The notes under the pieces are model-generated. The model did not search any database, was not told the origin of the DNA, and saw only the letters and a list, made by a program, of their open reading frames with translations. A DNA stretch of 64,000 nt from Sphingomonadales bacterium. GTDB taxonomy: Bacteria > Pseudomonadota > Alphaproteobacteria > Sphingomonadales > Sphingomonadaceae. Positions 9,923-19,300 of the stretch are shown here, one piece after another; within the stretch, counting starts at the first letter, position 1; every line of letters starts with the position of its first letter. Made by a program: the position numbers and the translations under genes. The stretch spans positions 62,001-126,000 of the forward strand of contig JAACPW010000008.1 in NCBI GenBank assembly GCA_009995225.1, written 5' to 3'.

Positions 9923-10914
9923 GATGCCGCTCCATGTTCCGATGCGAAGGCCGCCGCAGCGCCGAACAGGCCGGGCTGCGGGTGAACGATCAGCTTGACC
10001 GGGATGCCTGCCATCAGGCTTTCAAAGCGCCCCTTGGCCTTGAACCTTGCCGAAAAGCCCGAGGTGAGCAGGGTTTTGCGGATGCGGTAGCCGAGGCCCC
10101 CTGCGATCACTACGCCTGCGAACCCGCCCTGCGCCAGCGCAAGATCCCCCGCGACCGAGCCGAGCGACAGGCAGAACCGGTCGACCGCGGCGGCGGCAAG
10201 GCTGTCTTCGCCGCTGGTGCCGAGGTTCCAGATCGTGATCGCATCGCGTTCGGGCACGCTGCGCTGTTCCATCGCGGCGAGAGCCTGGTAGATGTCGACG
10301 ATCGCCGGGCCGGCGACCACCCGTTCCACCGAAACGCGGTTGTGGCGACTGCGCAACCGGGCGAGGATCGCGTCCTCGATGCTGTCCAGCGGGGCAAAGT
10401 CGATATGCCCGCCTTCGGTCGCCTGCACGCGGTATTGCTTGCCTGCGCGCCACAGGTGCGCAACGCCAAGGCCGGTTCCGGGGCCAAGCACGCTGATCGT
10501 GCCGTCGGTGCCAAGCGGCTGGTCCGGTCCGGCCAGATGCAGGAACTGGCTGTCATCGGCGCGCGCCACGGCGTGTGCGACGGCGGCGAAATCATTGACG
10601 AGGGTGTAGCGTTCCACCCCCAGCTTTTCATTGATGAGGGCGGGGCGGATGATCCACGGATTGTTGGTGAAGCGGATCACCGGATTGAGATTGCCGGGGC
10701 TGCCCACCGGCCCGGCAATCGCCATGCTGACTGCCGAGGGCAAGGTGCCGCCGCGCATCTCGCGGAAATGCTGCCATGCGGTCTGGAAGCTCGCGTGATC
10801 CGCCGTGTGGAGCGTGGCCGGTTCACCCAGCGCAATCGCGCCGTCGTCTGCGATGCTGGCAATTGCGAAGCGGGCATGGGTGCCGCCGATATCGACCACC
10901 ACGACGTCTTGCAT
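9919..10914 (-). CDS. glk: Glucokinase
   Basis: Glk-type bacterial glucokinase (331 residues) phosphorylating glucose with ATP in the cytoplasm. The N terminus VVVDIGGTHARFAIA is the phosphate-1 motif; LGPGTGLGVA, ATEGGHIDFAP and IAGGLGYRI are further Glk signatures. Two adjacent ATGs (10917 and 10914) are possible; the inner one is chosen because GGGGAG then has a 6-nt spacing. The stop overlaps the start of the PEP-carboxylase-family gene by 4 nt. The 14-bp motif shared with zwf is in its leader. Confidence 0.93.
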   Translation of the reverse strand: MQDVVVVDIGGTHARFAIASIADDGAIALGEPATLHTADHASFQTAWQHFREMRGGTLPSAVSMAIAGPVGSPGNLNPVIRFTNNPWIIRPALINEKLGVERYTLVNDFAAVAHAVARADDSQFLHLAGPDQPLGTDGTISVLGPGTGLGVAHLWRAGKQYRVQATEGGHIDFAPLDSIEDAILARLRSRHNRVSVERVVAGPAIVDIYQALAAMEQRSVPERDAITIWNLGTSGEDSLAAAAVDRFCLSLGSVAGDLALAQGGFAGVVIAGGLGYRIRKTLLTSGFSARFKAKGRFESLMAGIPVKLIVHPQPGLFGAAAAFASEHGAAS

Positions 10915-10983
10915 CATTCTCTCCCCGTCCGATTGCGCTTGTCGGAGGGGCATTAGCAGGCGGCGCGCGGAAATCCCACGCGC

Positions 10984-10997
10984 CGCATACTTATTCA
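10984..10997 (-). promoter_or_regulatory. Motif shared by the zwf and glk leaders (glk copy)
   Basis: Minus-strand TGAATAAGTATGCG, 70 nt upstream of the glk start, is identical over 14 nt to the site upstream of zwf. See the zwf copy for interpretation. Confidence 0.45.
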
Positions 10998-11016
10998 GAT
11001 TTTACCGGCTGGCGGT

Positions 11017-13155
11017 CTATTGGGCCGTGACGCCCATTTCAGCGAGCAGACGGTCTGCACCGTCGACTTTTTCCATGGTCCACAGCATGAAGCGGCTGTC
11101 GACATGGATGGTGCGGTTGATGGTGGGGTCATACATCCAGTCCGAAACAACGCCTTCGATTGTGCCGTCAAAGGCAAGGCCGACAAACTCGCCGCGCGCG
11201 TTGAGCGTCGATGAGCCCGAGTTGCCGTTGGTGATGTCCACCGTGGACAGGTAATCGACCGGCAGCGTGCCGAGTTCAGGCGACGCGTACTGGCCGTAAT
11301 CCTTGGCCTTGATCAGTTCGATCATCTTGTCAGGCGCATCGAATTCGCCGCGGCCGGTGTGCTTGGCCACGATGCCTTCGGCGGTAGTGAACGGTGTCCA
11401 CACTTGCCCGTCAACCGCCTTGCCTGTCACCTTGCCGTAGGTGAAGCGCAGCGATCCATTGGCATCGGGATACATCGTCTTGCCCTGCGACGCGGCATAG
11501 GCGAGGCGGGCCTCCATGACGGCGGAACGAGCCTTCTGGACATGGCCGGAACGCTCCTTTTCTTCCGCCTCGTTCGCCATTGCCTCGTCATAGGTGGCGA
11601 CGGCGAGCTGGATGAAAGGATCGCTGCTGGCCCGGAAGTCGGCCACCGACTTGCCCATCCATTCCATCCGCTTGGCCGTATCGCCCAGTTCGGTTGCGGC
11701 ATAGAAGCTTGCCAGATCGCGGCCTTCCATGAAGGCATCGAAGCTTTCGTTGCGCTGGTCGGCGGGCAAGGTGCGGTATTCGGCAATGCCGTCTTCCCAA
11801 AGCGCCTGGTCGATTTCGGCCACATAGCGCCGCTCGATCCGTTGCATCCCTTGCGTCATGAAGGCGCGATCACGGCCCTGGAAGCCGGGTTCGCGCTCGG
11901 CATCGGGCTTGGCCTGTTCGTTGGCCCAGCGGTAGAGGCTGCGCGCCGCACCATACATCTGGCTGCGGCCCAGCATCCCGCGCTTGGCATCGGCGAGAGC
12001 TTCGGAATTGCCTTCTGCGATCAGACGATCCAGTTCGGCCAGCGATGCGCCATACTGCGCCTCACGCTTCGGGTCAGCCTTTATCCACGCGCGGAACGCC
12101 GCTTCTTCGGCCTGCTTCTTTTCGACCAGCGAAATCGCGTCCGCGCCGGCCAGCTGACCAGCGATTTTCTTTTCGTAATTCTCGATGCCCTGCAGCGTTG
12201 CGGCATAGGCGATGGTGGCCGCCTGATTGCCTGCGGTCAGCGCGTCGATCATGTCGCCATATTCGGCCAGCATATTTTGCTGATAGGGGTAGAGCTCTTC
12301 GTAATAGAAGCGCGCTTCATCGGCCAGACGCAGGCGTTCGGTGGTGCCGGGGAAGCCTGCAACCATGATGAAGTCGCCTTCCTTCACGCCCTGCTTGGCG
12401 ATCGGCAACCAGGCCTTGGGCTTGAAGGGCACATTGTCCTTCGAAAAGTCGGCCGACGAACCATCGGGCGCGACATAGGCGCGGTAGAACGAAAAATCGC
12501 CGGTGTGGCGCGGCCACATCCAGTTATCCTTTTCGCCGCCGAAATTGCCGACGCCTGCCGCAGGTGCGTAGGCGAGGCGCACGTCCTTGATTTCAAGCTG
12601 CTGCTGCAACCAATACTGCTGCCCACCGAAATAGGCGCGCACATCGCAGCGGCGGTTGGCCTGCTGTTCGCACGCTTCGATCAACGCGGTGCGGTTGGCC
12701 TGAAGCCGGTCGTAGCGCGCACGGCCTTCCAGCGTGTCCGCGCCTTCCATCATCGCGGCGCTAACGTCGCGCAAGTCTTCGATCACATAAACGCGGCTGC
12801 CGGGAGCGGCGGGGATTTCATCGCCAAGCGACTTTGCAAGGAAGCCGTTGGTGAGATAGTCGTTTTCGGGCGAGGAGTTGTACTGGAGCGATCCGGCGAC
12901 GCAGTGGTGGTTGGTGGCAACCAGACCCTGCGGCGAAAGGAATGCCGCCGAACAGCCGCCGAGCGAGGCGATGGCGGTCAGCGGCGGACGCTGGAGGTCG
13001 CCCAGCGTTGCAGCGTCGAGTTCAAGTCCCGCAGCCTTCATATCTTCGGCAATCGCGCCGGTCTGGCTGGGCAACCACATGCCTTCATCGGCCTGCACGG
13101 CGGCGGTGGTGGACAGCATCGCGATGCTGGCACCGGCCAGCAAAAAGTTCTTCAT
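11017..13155 (-). CDS. S46 family dipeptidyl peptidase, secreted (DPP7-like)
   Basis: Exported serine peptidase (712 residues, family-typical length) that removes N-terminal dipeptides from oligopeptides in the periplasm. A signal peptide (MKNFLLAGASIAMLSTTAAV..QA) is followed by a chymotrypsin-like fold: catalytic His in LVATNHHCV (83-84), the DNWMWPRHTGDF block carrying the Asp, and Ser646 in GNSGSSTLNARG. The residue 18 positions after the catalytic Ser is Gly (LAFDG). In characterised S46 enzymes Gly here goes with DPP7-type hydrophobic P1 preference, while Arg marks the acidic-residue-preferring DPP11. AGGGAA lies ~8 nt before the start. No operon partner is seen. Confidence 0.92.
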   Translation of the reverse strand: MKNFLLAGASIAMLSTTAAVQADEGMWLPSQTGAIAEDMKAAGLELDAATLGDLQRPPLTAIASLGGCSAAFLSPQGLVATNHHCVAGSLQYNSSPENDYLTNGFLAKSLGDEIPAAPGSRVYVIEDLRDVSAAMMEGADTLEGRARYDRLQANRTALIEACEQQANRRCDVRAYFGGQQYWLQQQLEIKDVRLAYAPAAGVGNFGGEKDNWMWPRHTGDFSFYRAYVAPDGSSADFSKDNVPFKPKAWLPIAKQGVKEGDFIMVAGFPGTTERLRLADEARFYYEELYPYQQNMLAEYGDMIDALTAGNQAATIAYAATLQGIENYEKKIAGQLAGADAISLVEKKQAEEAAFRAWIKADPKREAQYGASLAELDRLIAEGNSEALADAKRGMLGRSQMYGAARSLYRWANEQAKPDAEREPGFQGRDRAFMTQGMQRIERRYVAEIDQALWEDGIAEYRTLPADQRNESFDAFMEGRDLASFYAATELGDTAKRMEWMGKSVADFRASSDPFIQLAVATYDEAMANEAEEKERSGHVQKARSAVMEARLAYAASQGKTMYPDANGSLRFTYGKVTGKAVDGQVWTPFTTAEGIVAKHTGRGEFDAPDKMIELIKAKDYGQYASPELGTLPVDYLSTVDITNGNSGSSTLNARGEFVGLAFDGTIEGVVSDWMYDPTINRTIHVDSRFMLWTMEKVDGADRLLAEMGVTAQ

Positions 13156-13432
13156 GGCTTGCGTTCCCTAGGTGTTGTGCCGCGCGGGTGATCGCTGTGC
13201 GGCGAAAGATGGCTATGCCCACACGGACAAGGGGGCGTTGTTATGCACTTGGCTGCCGTCTGGAAAGACCCAATCGCCTGCATCGACCAACCGCCGCATT
13301 TGTTCGGCAAGCGTCGTTGCAGACCAGCCCTTGCAAGGCGGTTCTTGCAAAACGGCTCTTGCGAACCATTATCATCTCGGCCATGGCAGTGGTCAGCAAT
13401 GTTGCCAAATTACCCGAAGGACGTCTTTACCG
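13156..13432. other. Divergent intergenic region
   Basis: This 277-bp region separates the S46 peptidase (minus) from the lipoprotein gene (plus). It should hold both promoters, but I see no clear -35/-10 pair, RNA gene or strong hairpin. The near-repeat TTGCAAGGCGGTTCTTGCAA and its neighbour CTTGCGAACC sit around 13331-13367. Confidence 0.4.
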
Positions 13433-14296
13433 ATGAAAAGCACCCTCAAACTCTGGACCCAGCTCGGCCTTGGCACGATGGTGGCGGGCGGATTGCTGGC
13501 CGCGTGCGGCGGTGAAGCGGGTGAAGGTGCGGCGAACGGTGAAGCGGGCGCTGCGGGAACAGCGGCAACCGCGGGCGAGGGCGAAGGGGGCGAATCCGCA
13601 GGCGGAGAAGGTGAAGGCGGCGCGACGGCGGGCGGCGAGGGCGAGGGCGGCGTGGCCGTAGCCGATGCGGCGACCGACCCGGTTGCCTACGGAACGGCGC
13701 TTGCGGTGGCCGAAGCCCATGTTGTTGCGGCGCGCGATGCCTATGCTGCCGGACAAAAAGAGGCCGCGGCAGAAATGTTTGCCCACCCGGTCAGCGAAGT
13801 GCTGCTTGAGATGGACCCAACCTTTACCCAGCTTGGCGTGGCCGATTTCAAGCCGCTGTTTACCGCCGCTTCGGATGCTGCGCTGGCCGGCAAGCCTGCC
13901 GCCGAGGTGAACAAGGCCTATGACGCGATCATCGCCGCGCTGCGCGGCGCGGCGGGCAAGGCGCCGAAGTCCGACGCCAGCGCTGCCATGGTCGCGACGG
14001 GCGTCATCGCCGACCAGATTGAACGCGCGAGCGCGATGTATCGCCAATTGCCCAAGAACACCGCCTACGAGCCGTATCTTGACGGCTATGGCTTTGCGAA
14101 GGTGGCTGCATCGGCCTTCGCCACCTCCGGCGCTGCGATCAAGGCGGAGAACCCGGCGGCCCATGCCCGCATTACCGAGGCGCTCGGTGTGCTGGGTCAG
14201 GCCTATCCCGGCGCTGCCCGTCCGGCCACGCTGCCGATGGAGCCGGGCGCGGTATCGGGAGCTTCGGCCAAGGTGATGCTCGCTACGACCAACTGA
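13433..14296 (+). CDS. Lipoprotein with Gly/Glu-rich linker, unknown function
   Basis: A 287-residue protein. The start follows GAAGGA by ~12 nt and gives a lipoprotein signal peptide with lipobox LLAAC (Cys25). Residues 26-75 are low-complexity Gly/Glu/Ala including three GGEGEGG-like units, probably a flexible tether. Residues 80-287 look alpha-helical and soluble (VAYGTALAVAEAHVVAARDAY onward) and match no family I can name; the helix-rich arrangement with AAEMFAHPVSEV is loosely reminiscent of imelysin-like periplasmic proteins, but this is a guess. It precedes the two-partner-secretion cassette by 205 bp on the same strand. Confidence 0.8.
   Translation: MKSTLKLWTQLGLGTMVAGGLLAACGGEAGEGAANGEAGAAGTAATAGEGEGGESAGGEGEGGATAGGEGEGGVAVADAATDPVAYGTALAVAEAHVVAARDAYAAGQKEAAAEMFAHPVSEVLLEMDPTFTQLGVADFKPLFTAASDAALAGKPAAEVNKAYDAIIAALRGAAGKAPKSDASAAMVATGVIADQIERASAMYRQLPKNTAYEPYLDGYGFAKVAASAFATSGAAIKAENPAAHARITEALGVLGQAYPGAARPATLPMEPGAVSGASAKVMLATTN
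13574..13651 (+). repeat. Imperfect Gly/Glu coding repeat in lipoprotein
   Basis: Three imperfect copies of a unit encoding GEGEGG followed by a short Ala/Ser/Thr spacer, at residues 48-73 of the lipoprotein. It is in frame, so copy-number change would alter linker length only. Confidence 0.6.
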
Positions 14297-14501
14297 GCGG
14301 CCGCCGGGCCTCTCCCAGCCACGGTACGATCCAGCACAAGTTGTGCCTTTCGCGCAGCGATGGCCTTTGCGTGCTTGTTTTTGCAACTCATAGGAGTAAT
14401 CTGCCTGTCAGGGGTCGTAGGGTCAGATCGGAATTGGCGCGAATGCGCTGGCCGAGTCGTACCGACAAAGAAGAGCGCACTGATCGGCTGCGCGGTGGGC
14501 G

Positions 14502-16397
14502 TTGGCCGAATGGGCGCTGTCTGGGGGGACATTGCTGCTACGACATACGAGCTCGCGCGGAGCGAAGGCCGCATTGCTGTCTGTGGACTGTCAGGCCGGT
14601 TTGTGCGTGCGCAGCTGGCTGCGGCTTGGCTCCGCTCTGGCAATCGCGGCAGGGCTGGGCAGCGCGGTTGCCGCACCCGCTAACGCTCAAGCGGCGCAGA
14701 TCACTCCGCCCAACCGCAGCGATCTGATCCCGCCCGAATTGCGCCGCGACGATAACGATGTCACCCTGAAGGTCGATGGCGATTTCGAGCGTGCCCCGTG
14801 CGCGCTTGACCGGGCCGAATTCGCGGCCATCCGCTTCACCATCGCCGGTGCACAATTCAACGGGCTGGACCGCGTGCCGGGCCTTTCGCTCGAAGGCGCC
14901 TATGCCGGCTATCTCGGGCGTGAATTGCCGGTATCGGTGCTGTGCGACATCCGGGCCGAGGCCAATGCGATCCTGCGTCGCCAGGGCTATCTCGCCACGG
15001 TCGAAATACCCGAACAGTCGCTGGCTGATAACATCCCCGATTTCAACGTGGTGTTCGGGCGGCTGACAGCGGTGCGGGTGCGCGGCGATGCGGGCCCATC
15101 GGAAAAGCTGGTGGCGGGCTACCTTGAAAAGCTGACGCAGGCAGACGTGTTCAACACCAATGCGGCCGAACGCTACCTGCTGCTGGCTGACGATCTGCCA
15201 GGGCTGGACGTGCGCCTGTCGTTGCGCCCGGCCGCAGGCGGCGCGCCGGGTGATCTGGTGGGCGAGATCGCGGTGCTGCGGCAGCGCGCCACGCTCGACG
15301 TCAATGTCCAGAACTACGGATCCAGAGCGATCGGACGGTTCGGCGGGACTTTGCGCGGCGAGATTTATGACCTGACGGGCTTGGGTGACCGGACCACCGT
15401 GGCGCTGTTCAGCACGCTGGAGTTCACCGAACAGCAGACCGTGCAGATCGGCCACGATTTCCGGGTCGGCAGCGAAGGCCTGCGGCTGGGCGGTCAGTTT
15501 ACGTACAGCACATCAAACCCGTCGGTCGGCCTGGCCGGGTTTGACGTGGAATCCGAAACCATCTTCGCCAGCGTCTTCGCCAGCTATCCACTGCAACGCA
15601 CGCGCAGGCACAGCCTGTTTGCTGATATCGGTGTCGATTATGCCGATCAGGACGTAACGCTCAACAACCTTGGTTTGACCGAAGACCGGGTGCGCATGGC
15701 CTACGCAAGGCTGGCGGGTGAGTGGACCGATCAGAGATCCGTGCTGCGCGCCGATGGCTATTCCCCTTACGAGCCAAAGCTGAGGCTGCGTTACGGGCTG
15801 GAGGTTCGGCAGGGTGTCGATGTGTTCGACGCCAGCCCCGATTGCCGCCCCAATCTGCTGGGCTGCCTTATTGGCGGCGCGATCCCGCCAAGCCGGATCG
15901 AGGCGGATCCCACGCCGCTGCTGCTGCGCGCCAATGCCGATTTCGAATACCGCCCGGTGCCGAGCATCACCTTCGCGCTCGATACGCAGACGCAGATCAC
16001 CGGCGATGCCTTGCCCGCCTTTGAGGAATTGGCGGCTGGCAGTTTCTCGATCGGGCGGGGCTATGATCCGGGGGCAGTGCTGGGTGATAGCGGTATCATG
16101 AGCGCGTTCGAGCTGCGCTATGGCTCACTGGCACCCAAAACCGCGAGCGGGCTGGCGTTCCAACCCTATCTGTTCACCGATGTCGCCTTCGTCTGGAACG
16201 AAGATCCGAGCCGGTCGCCCACCAACCCCGACCGGCTATGGTCGGCAGGCGGCGGTGTGCGGGTCAATTGGGCGTCCGGTATCCGGAGCGATTTTATGGT
16301 CGCCGTCCCGCTTGAGCGTCCCGATCTTGCCGCAACCCGCGGCGATGTGCGCTTCCTGTTCACTCTGACAGCCCGCCTGCTTCCGTGGAGATATTGA
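14502..16397 (+). CDS. TpsB: ShlB/FhaC/HecB-type two-partner secretion transporter
   Basis: Outer-membrane Omp85-superfamily transporter that exports the adjacent TpsA protein. After a hydrophobic signal segment (SALAIAAGLGSAVAAPANA) comes a POTRA-like part (AEANAILRRQGYLATVEIPEQ, then VVFGRLTAVRVRGDAG), then a C-terminal barrel with alternating strands. The start is uncertain: ATG at 14502 gives 631 residues but a long N-terminal tail before the signal peptide, whereas TTG at 14574 follows GAAGG by 5 nt and gives a normal signal peptide. Its stop is 1 nt before the TpsA start. Typical length for the family is 550-600 residues. Confidence 0.85.
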   Translation: MAEWALSGGTLLLRHTSSRGAKAALLSVDCQAGLCVRSWLRLGSALAIAAGLGSAVAAPANAQAAQITPPNRSDLIPPELRRDDNDVTLKVDGDFERAPCALDRAEFAAIRFTIAGAQFNGLDRVPGLSLEGAYAGYLGRELPVSVLCDIRAEANAILRRQGYLATVEIPEQSLADNIPDFNVVFGRLTAVRVRGDAGPSEKLVAGYLEKLTQADVFNTNAAERYLLLADDLPGLDVRLSLRPAAGGAPGDLVGEIAVLRQRATLDVNVQNYGSRAIGRFGGTLRGEIYDLTGLGDRTTVALFSTLEFTEQQTVQIGHDFRVGSEGLRLGGQFTYSTSNPSVGLAGFDVESETIFASVFASYPLQRTRRHSLFADIGVDYADQDVTLNNLGLTEDRVRMAYARLAGEWTDQRSVLRADGYSPYEPKLRLRYGLEVRQGVDVFDASPDCRPNLLGCLIGGAIPPSRIEADPTPLLLRANADFEYRPVPSITFALDTQTQITGDALPAFEELAAGSFSIGRGYDPGAVLGDSGIMSAFELRYGSLAPKTASGLAFQPYLFTDVAFVWNEDPSRSPTNPDRLWSAGGGVRVNWASGIRSDFMVAVPLERPDLAATRGDVRFLFTLTARLLPWRY

Positions 16398-16398
16398 G

Positions 16399-19300
16399 AT
16401 GACCTGTTCGACCCGGAATCGCACGCGTCTGCTCGGCTGCGCTGCCAGCACGGCGGTGGCCCTGGCCCTGACGCTTGCGCCGAACCGCGCCGAAGCGCAG
16501 GCCATCCAGGCGAACGGCATGGTGCAGACCGGGGCGGCGGAGATTGACCAGTCGGTTGCCAATACAACGACCATCGAAGTCGGCGCGGCCAATACCGTCA
16601 TCGATTGGCAGCCGTTTGAAGACGGGTCGGGCAATGCGCTCGATTTCCTCCCAACCGGCACCACTGCGCAGTTCCAGAATACGGCAGGGCAGGGCCAGTT
16701 CGCAGTGCTCAATCGCATCCTGCCTGCTGCCAATGGCAACGTCGCGGTTATCAACGGCAATGTCATATCGCGCCTGATCGACTCGTCGGGCATCGAAAGC
16801 CCCGGCGGCTTCATTGCCTTCTATTCGCCCACCGGCATTCTGGTCGGTAGCACGGCCAGTTTCGATGTTGGGCAGCTGATGCTTACCACCCTCGACGTCT
16901 CGCCCTCCGATTTTGAGAACTTCGCCAATTTTGTCGGCGGCAACATGACGCTGACCGGCGCAGCCGGTTCCACAGCGCGGATCCAGGTCGCACCCGGCGC
17001 ACAGATCCTGGCCTCCCCTGAAAATGCCTTTTTCGCGGTGGTCGCTGCCGATATCCAGATGCGGGGCAGCGCGCAGGTCAACGGCAGCCATGCCTATATC
17101 GCGGGCGAGGTGGTGAACCTCAGCTTCTCCAACGGCCTGTTCAATATTTTCGTTGACGTGGGCACAGGCGCAAGCGGCACGGTTCTCGACCTTGGCGGCA
17201 CCATCGGGGGACCCTCCAGCAACGGCGCAGGCGACAATCACATGATCTACGGCGTGGCCCGCGCCGCCGCCGATCCGATCAGTATGTTGTTCAGCGGCAA
17301 TCTGGGCTTCGATGAGGCGCAGAATGCGAGCATCATCAACGGCGAAATCATCCTGTCCGGCAATTACGACGTGTTCGGACGGTTTGTGAGCGGCGATTCG
17401 ATCAGCAGCGGGATCGGCGCGGTGTTCGACAGCTTTTCGCAGCCCGGCCCAGGGACGGGGGCAGCCGAAATCTCCGTGGCAAACATAACGGCCAGCAGCG
17501 GCCTGTTGGCGATCAGCGATCAGCGGGTCAGTGTAGCGGCCAATAGCGGCCCAAGCATGGTTGACGGCAATCTCATGTTGGTGGCGACGGGCCGCCGGGG
17601 TGTCGCGGGCGGAACTGCGGGACTGAGCGCGGTCGGTTCGTCCATAACCGTGACGGGCGATCTGCTGGTTTCGGCCCAGCATTTTGGCGCGAACAGCTCC
17701 AGCCTGCAATCGCTTGACGAGATCAACGCGCAAGGCGGCGTTGCAACTGTCACCGCAAATGCGGGCGGCGAAATTACCGTTAACGGCAGTGCACTGGTTA
17801 CCGCCGATGCCCAAAGCAGCACGGGAGGGTTCGACGGCGCTGCCGGAACGGCGTTCGGCGGCGAGGCGCTTGTTCGTGCGCTTGGCGGCACGCTGACCAT
17901 TGATGGCAGCGCCACCATCACCGCCACCGCGCAAGGGCCCACATTCTCGAACGTTCAGACCGGCGCCGAGGCTCGCGGCGGAACGGCGGAACTCTCTGCC
18001 GATCTGGGCGGCGGCATCACGATCGGACAAGACGTGTCTCTGCTTGCCGATGCGAATGCGGCGCAAGGGTCGCTGTTTGACACCTCGACCGTGTCGAACG
18101 CTTATGGTGGCCGCGCTTTCATGCGGATTTCTCCCGGTGGCGGGACGCTGACGGTCAATGGCGCGGCGATGCTCAGCGCCAATGCGACAGGCGGCTCAGC
18201 CAACACCGCCGGGGCAGGCTCCATCGGCGATGCGGGCGAGGCGACTGTCATTGTCGATGCGTCCGGGGTGATCACCATTGGCGGATCGCTGTTTCTCGAA
18301 GCGCAAGGCACAGGTGGGGAAAATGCCGGCGGAACCGGCGGTGCCGGTCTTGGTGGCCGGGCGTCGGCAGCGACATTCGGCGGCGGCACGATCACTATCG
18401 ATACCGTGACGGACAGCATCGCCCAGACCGATGCGCGCGGCGTTGGCGGAAACGGGCAAACCGGGGGCGACGGGTTCGGGGGGATCGCCGGGGTGATTGC
18501 CGAAATCGGTACAATCACGGTCGCCGGTTTCGCCGATGTCATCAGTGACGGCACGGGCGGCGATGCGACCTCCGGGTTTGGCGGCAATGGCGGCGTTGGT
18601 CAGGGCGGCAATGCCTTTCTGCAAGCCAACGGCACACTCACCCAGGTCGCCACGTTGACAGTCGGCGGTGGCGCCAGTGTCTATGCGCAAGGCAACGGTG
18701 GTGACGGCGGCCAAAGCGACGGCGTAACGATTCCCGCCGGACAGGGCGGCGATGGCTATGGCGGGGATTTTGCGCTCCCCAATCAGGCGGATTCCGCGTT
18801 CAACAGCGGCGCATTTATCCTGGGCGGGGGCGATAACGGCAGGATTACGATCAGCGGAAACGCAATTCTGGTTGCAGAAGGTTACGGGGGCCTCGGCGGG
18901 TTCGGCGGGTCCGTTTTCGATGGCGGGACTGGCGGCAATGGTTTCGGCGGGCTTGCGCAGTTCGGTCAAGGCCTGTTTGAGCAGGATGGCTCGGTGGGGC
19001 TTGGGACGGTCTCTTTCGCCGACGTCATCGCGCTGGCCGGCGGCTTTGGCGGGCGCGGTGGTTTTTCGGGCTTTGATTTTCCGACCGGCGACGGGGGCGA
19101 TGGCACCGGCGGCTTTGCCGCGCTGACGATACGGGCGGGCACGGTTGCGGCCAATCGGGTGACGCTCGGTGCCTTGGGCCGCGGCGGCGATGGCCGCATA
19201 GCCGGGCTAGGCACGGGCGGCGCAGCGGTGGTGCAGGGCAGCCTTGGCGGCGCGCTTACGCTGGGACGTTACAGCGCCTTTGCCAATGGGTTCGGTGGAT

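Noticed and set aside
11359..13191. A 610-codon frame antisense to the S46 peptidase
   Set aside because: The minus-strand protein shows an intact signal peptide and catalytic triad; the antisense frame has none.
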